Origin: Omnitrophica WOR_2 bacterium RIFCSPHIGHO2_02_FULL_52_10
GTDB taxonomy: Bacteria > Omnitrophota > Gorgyraeia > Zapsychrales > Zapsychraceae
Assembly (NCBI GenBank): GCA_001805655.1
Contig: MHGR01000074.1
Span: 1-5,664, forward strand
DNA: 5,664 nucleotides
Reading direction: 5' to 3'
The translations under genes were made by a program, and so were the position numbers. Under the pieces are notes generated by a model. The model did no database searches, had not been told where the DNA came from, and saw only the letters and a program-made list of their open reading frames with translations. Below are positions 5,311-5,664 of this stretch, piece by piece; the stretch's first letter is position 1, and each line of letters begins with the position of its first letter.

Positions 5311-5664
5311 TTGAAAAAAGAATCGACAACTCTGGCAAGAGCGCTAAGGAATGATGCCACAGAAGCGGAAAAGCATCTTTGGTATGTTCTGCGGGGTAAG
5401 AACCTTGGAGTTAAGTTTCGCAGGCAAGCGGCTATTGGGCAGTATATTGTTGATTTTGTGTGTTTTGAAAGACGCTTGATCGTTGAAGTGGATGGGGGAC
5501 AACACGCGGAGAATCGACAGGATAAAGTTCGGGATAAGTGGCTGGAAAAAGAAGGGTTTGTAGTGCTGAGGTTTTGGAATAGTGAGGTTTTGGGTAATCG
5601 GGAAGGTGTCGTTGAGAAAATTAGAGGTCACTTAAAAATCCCCCTCCCTAACCCTCCCCACAAG
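5311..5664 (+). CDS. DUF559 / endonuclease-domain protein (C-terminus beyond window)
   Basis: At least 118 residues; the frame is still open at the window end. It belongs to the DUF559 group of small PD-(D/E)XK nuclease-like proteins, related to Vsr-type mismatch endonucleases. Characteristic blocks are ALRNDATEAEKHLW (11-24), KFRRQAAIGQYIVDF (35-49), RLIVEVDGGQH (55-65) and VLRFWNSEVL (85-94). The likely metal-binding residues D48, E59 and D61 are all present, so the fold and active site look intact. The biological role of DUF559 proteins is not established; DNA cleavage is inferred from the fold. The start is TTG at 5311 because an in-frame TGA lies directly before it; GGAGG at 5301-5305 gives 5-nt spacing. 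Both the ribosome site and the visible C-terminal residues PLPNPPHK come from the flanking repeat arms. G+C content is lower than in the adjacent pilin genes, suggesting a different origin. Confidence 0.88.
   Translation, partial: MKKESTTLARALRNDATEAEKHLWYVLRGKNLGVKFRRQAAIGQYIVDFVCFERRLIVEVDGGQHAENRQDKVRDKWLEKEGFVVLRFWNSEVLGNREGVVEKIRGHLKIPLPNPPHK
5640..5664 (-). repeat. Right G/C-rich arm of the DUF559 element (partial)
   Basis: This reverse-oriented arm reads C5-T-C3-TAA-C3-T-C4 followed by ACAAG, where the window stops. It matches the reverse complement of 4213-4239 except for two substitutions and two C's in length. CCCTCCCC (5652-5659) should form the first half of a hairpin closed by GGGGAGGG outside the window. 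The - strand carries a four-tract G-quadruplex motif (G4-A-G3-TTA-G3-A-G5). Confidence 0.75.

Larger units (their letters stand above)
5275..5664 (+). mobile_element. DUF559-bearing palindromic element (right end cut by window)
   Basis: A left arm at 5275-5307 and an inverted right arm from 5640 to the window end enclose a single gene for a DUF559-type nuclease-like protein. Both arms match those of the gene-less element at 4205-4304 read in reverse, in the same left/right order. The window ends at the last base of the right arm's hairpin loop, so the closing half of that hairpin, predicted to start GGGGAGGG, lies outside. That this unit moves as an element is inferred from the shared termini and from its position beside a broken third pilin frame. 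No recognised transposase is present. Confidence 0.55.

Noticed and set aside
5344..5631. 95-codon minus-strand ORF
   Set aside because: It is the antisense of the DUF559 gene, which has recognised motifs and an intact active site on the + strand.

Overview
The window looks like part of a genome of an uncultured Gram-negative-type bacterium. The signs are a secreted Cys-rich protein, type IV/type II pseudopilins, and several kinds of dispersed palindromic intergenic repeat. The style resembles Omnitrophota, Nitrospirota or delta-proteobacterial metagenome genomes, but that is an impression and no marker gene here fixes the phylum. All genes are on the + strand.

Layout. Positions 6-68 hold a pair of inverted 27-bp repeats, each with its own hairpin (dRS3-like). 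A good sigma70-type promoter (111-139) follows. It drives a ~1,295-residue secreted protein (165-4052) made of a signal peptide, a right-handed beta-helix domain ending in a choice-of-anchor-Q-like segment, fourteen tandem ~34-residue repeats with four Cys each, a long Ser/Gly/Thr-rich linker and a Trp-rich C-terminal amphipathic helix. I do not recognise a named family for the Cys repeat.

Positions 4053-4318 are non-coding and contain a compact ~100-bp element with G/C-rich inverted arms (4205-4304). It ends 14 bp before two overlapping genes for prepilin-type pseudopilins: a PilV/GspI-like protein (4319-4708) and a PilW/GspJ-like protein (4705-5202). A third reading frame begins coupled to the second (TAATG) but stops after 15 codons, just before another G/C-rich repeat arm. 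It looks like the truncated start of a third pilin-operon gene.

From 5275 to the window end lies the same kind of element as at 4205-4304, in the opposite orientation. Here it encloses a DUF559-type PD-(D/E)XK endonuclease-like gene (5311 to beyond 5664). The left arm supplies the ribosome binding site and the right arm encodes the end of the protein as far as it is visible. The element at 4205-4304, reverse-complemented, has the same left and right termini but only 30 bp between them. It therefore looks like a gene-less (MITE-like) relative of the DUF559-bearing element. This pairing is the most interesting signal in the window: a candidate mobile or selfish palindromic repeat family with a DUF559 nuclease as its protein partner, conceptually like REP sequences and their RAYT proteins. 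That interpretation is inference; the shared termini are directly visible.

How the genes may work together: pseudopilins assemble a type IV pilus or type II secretion pseudopilus. The large upstream protein could be a surface adhesin or a secreted substrate of such a system, but it has its own promoter, and only proximity links them.
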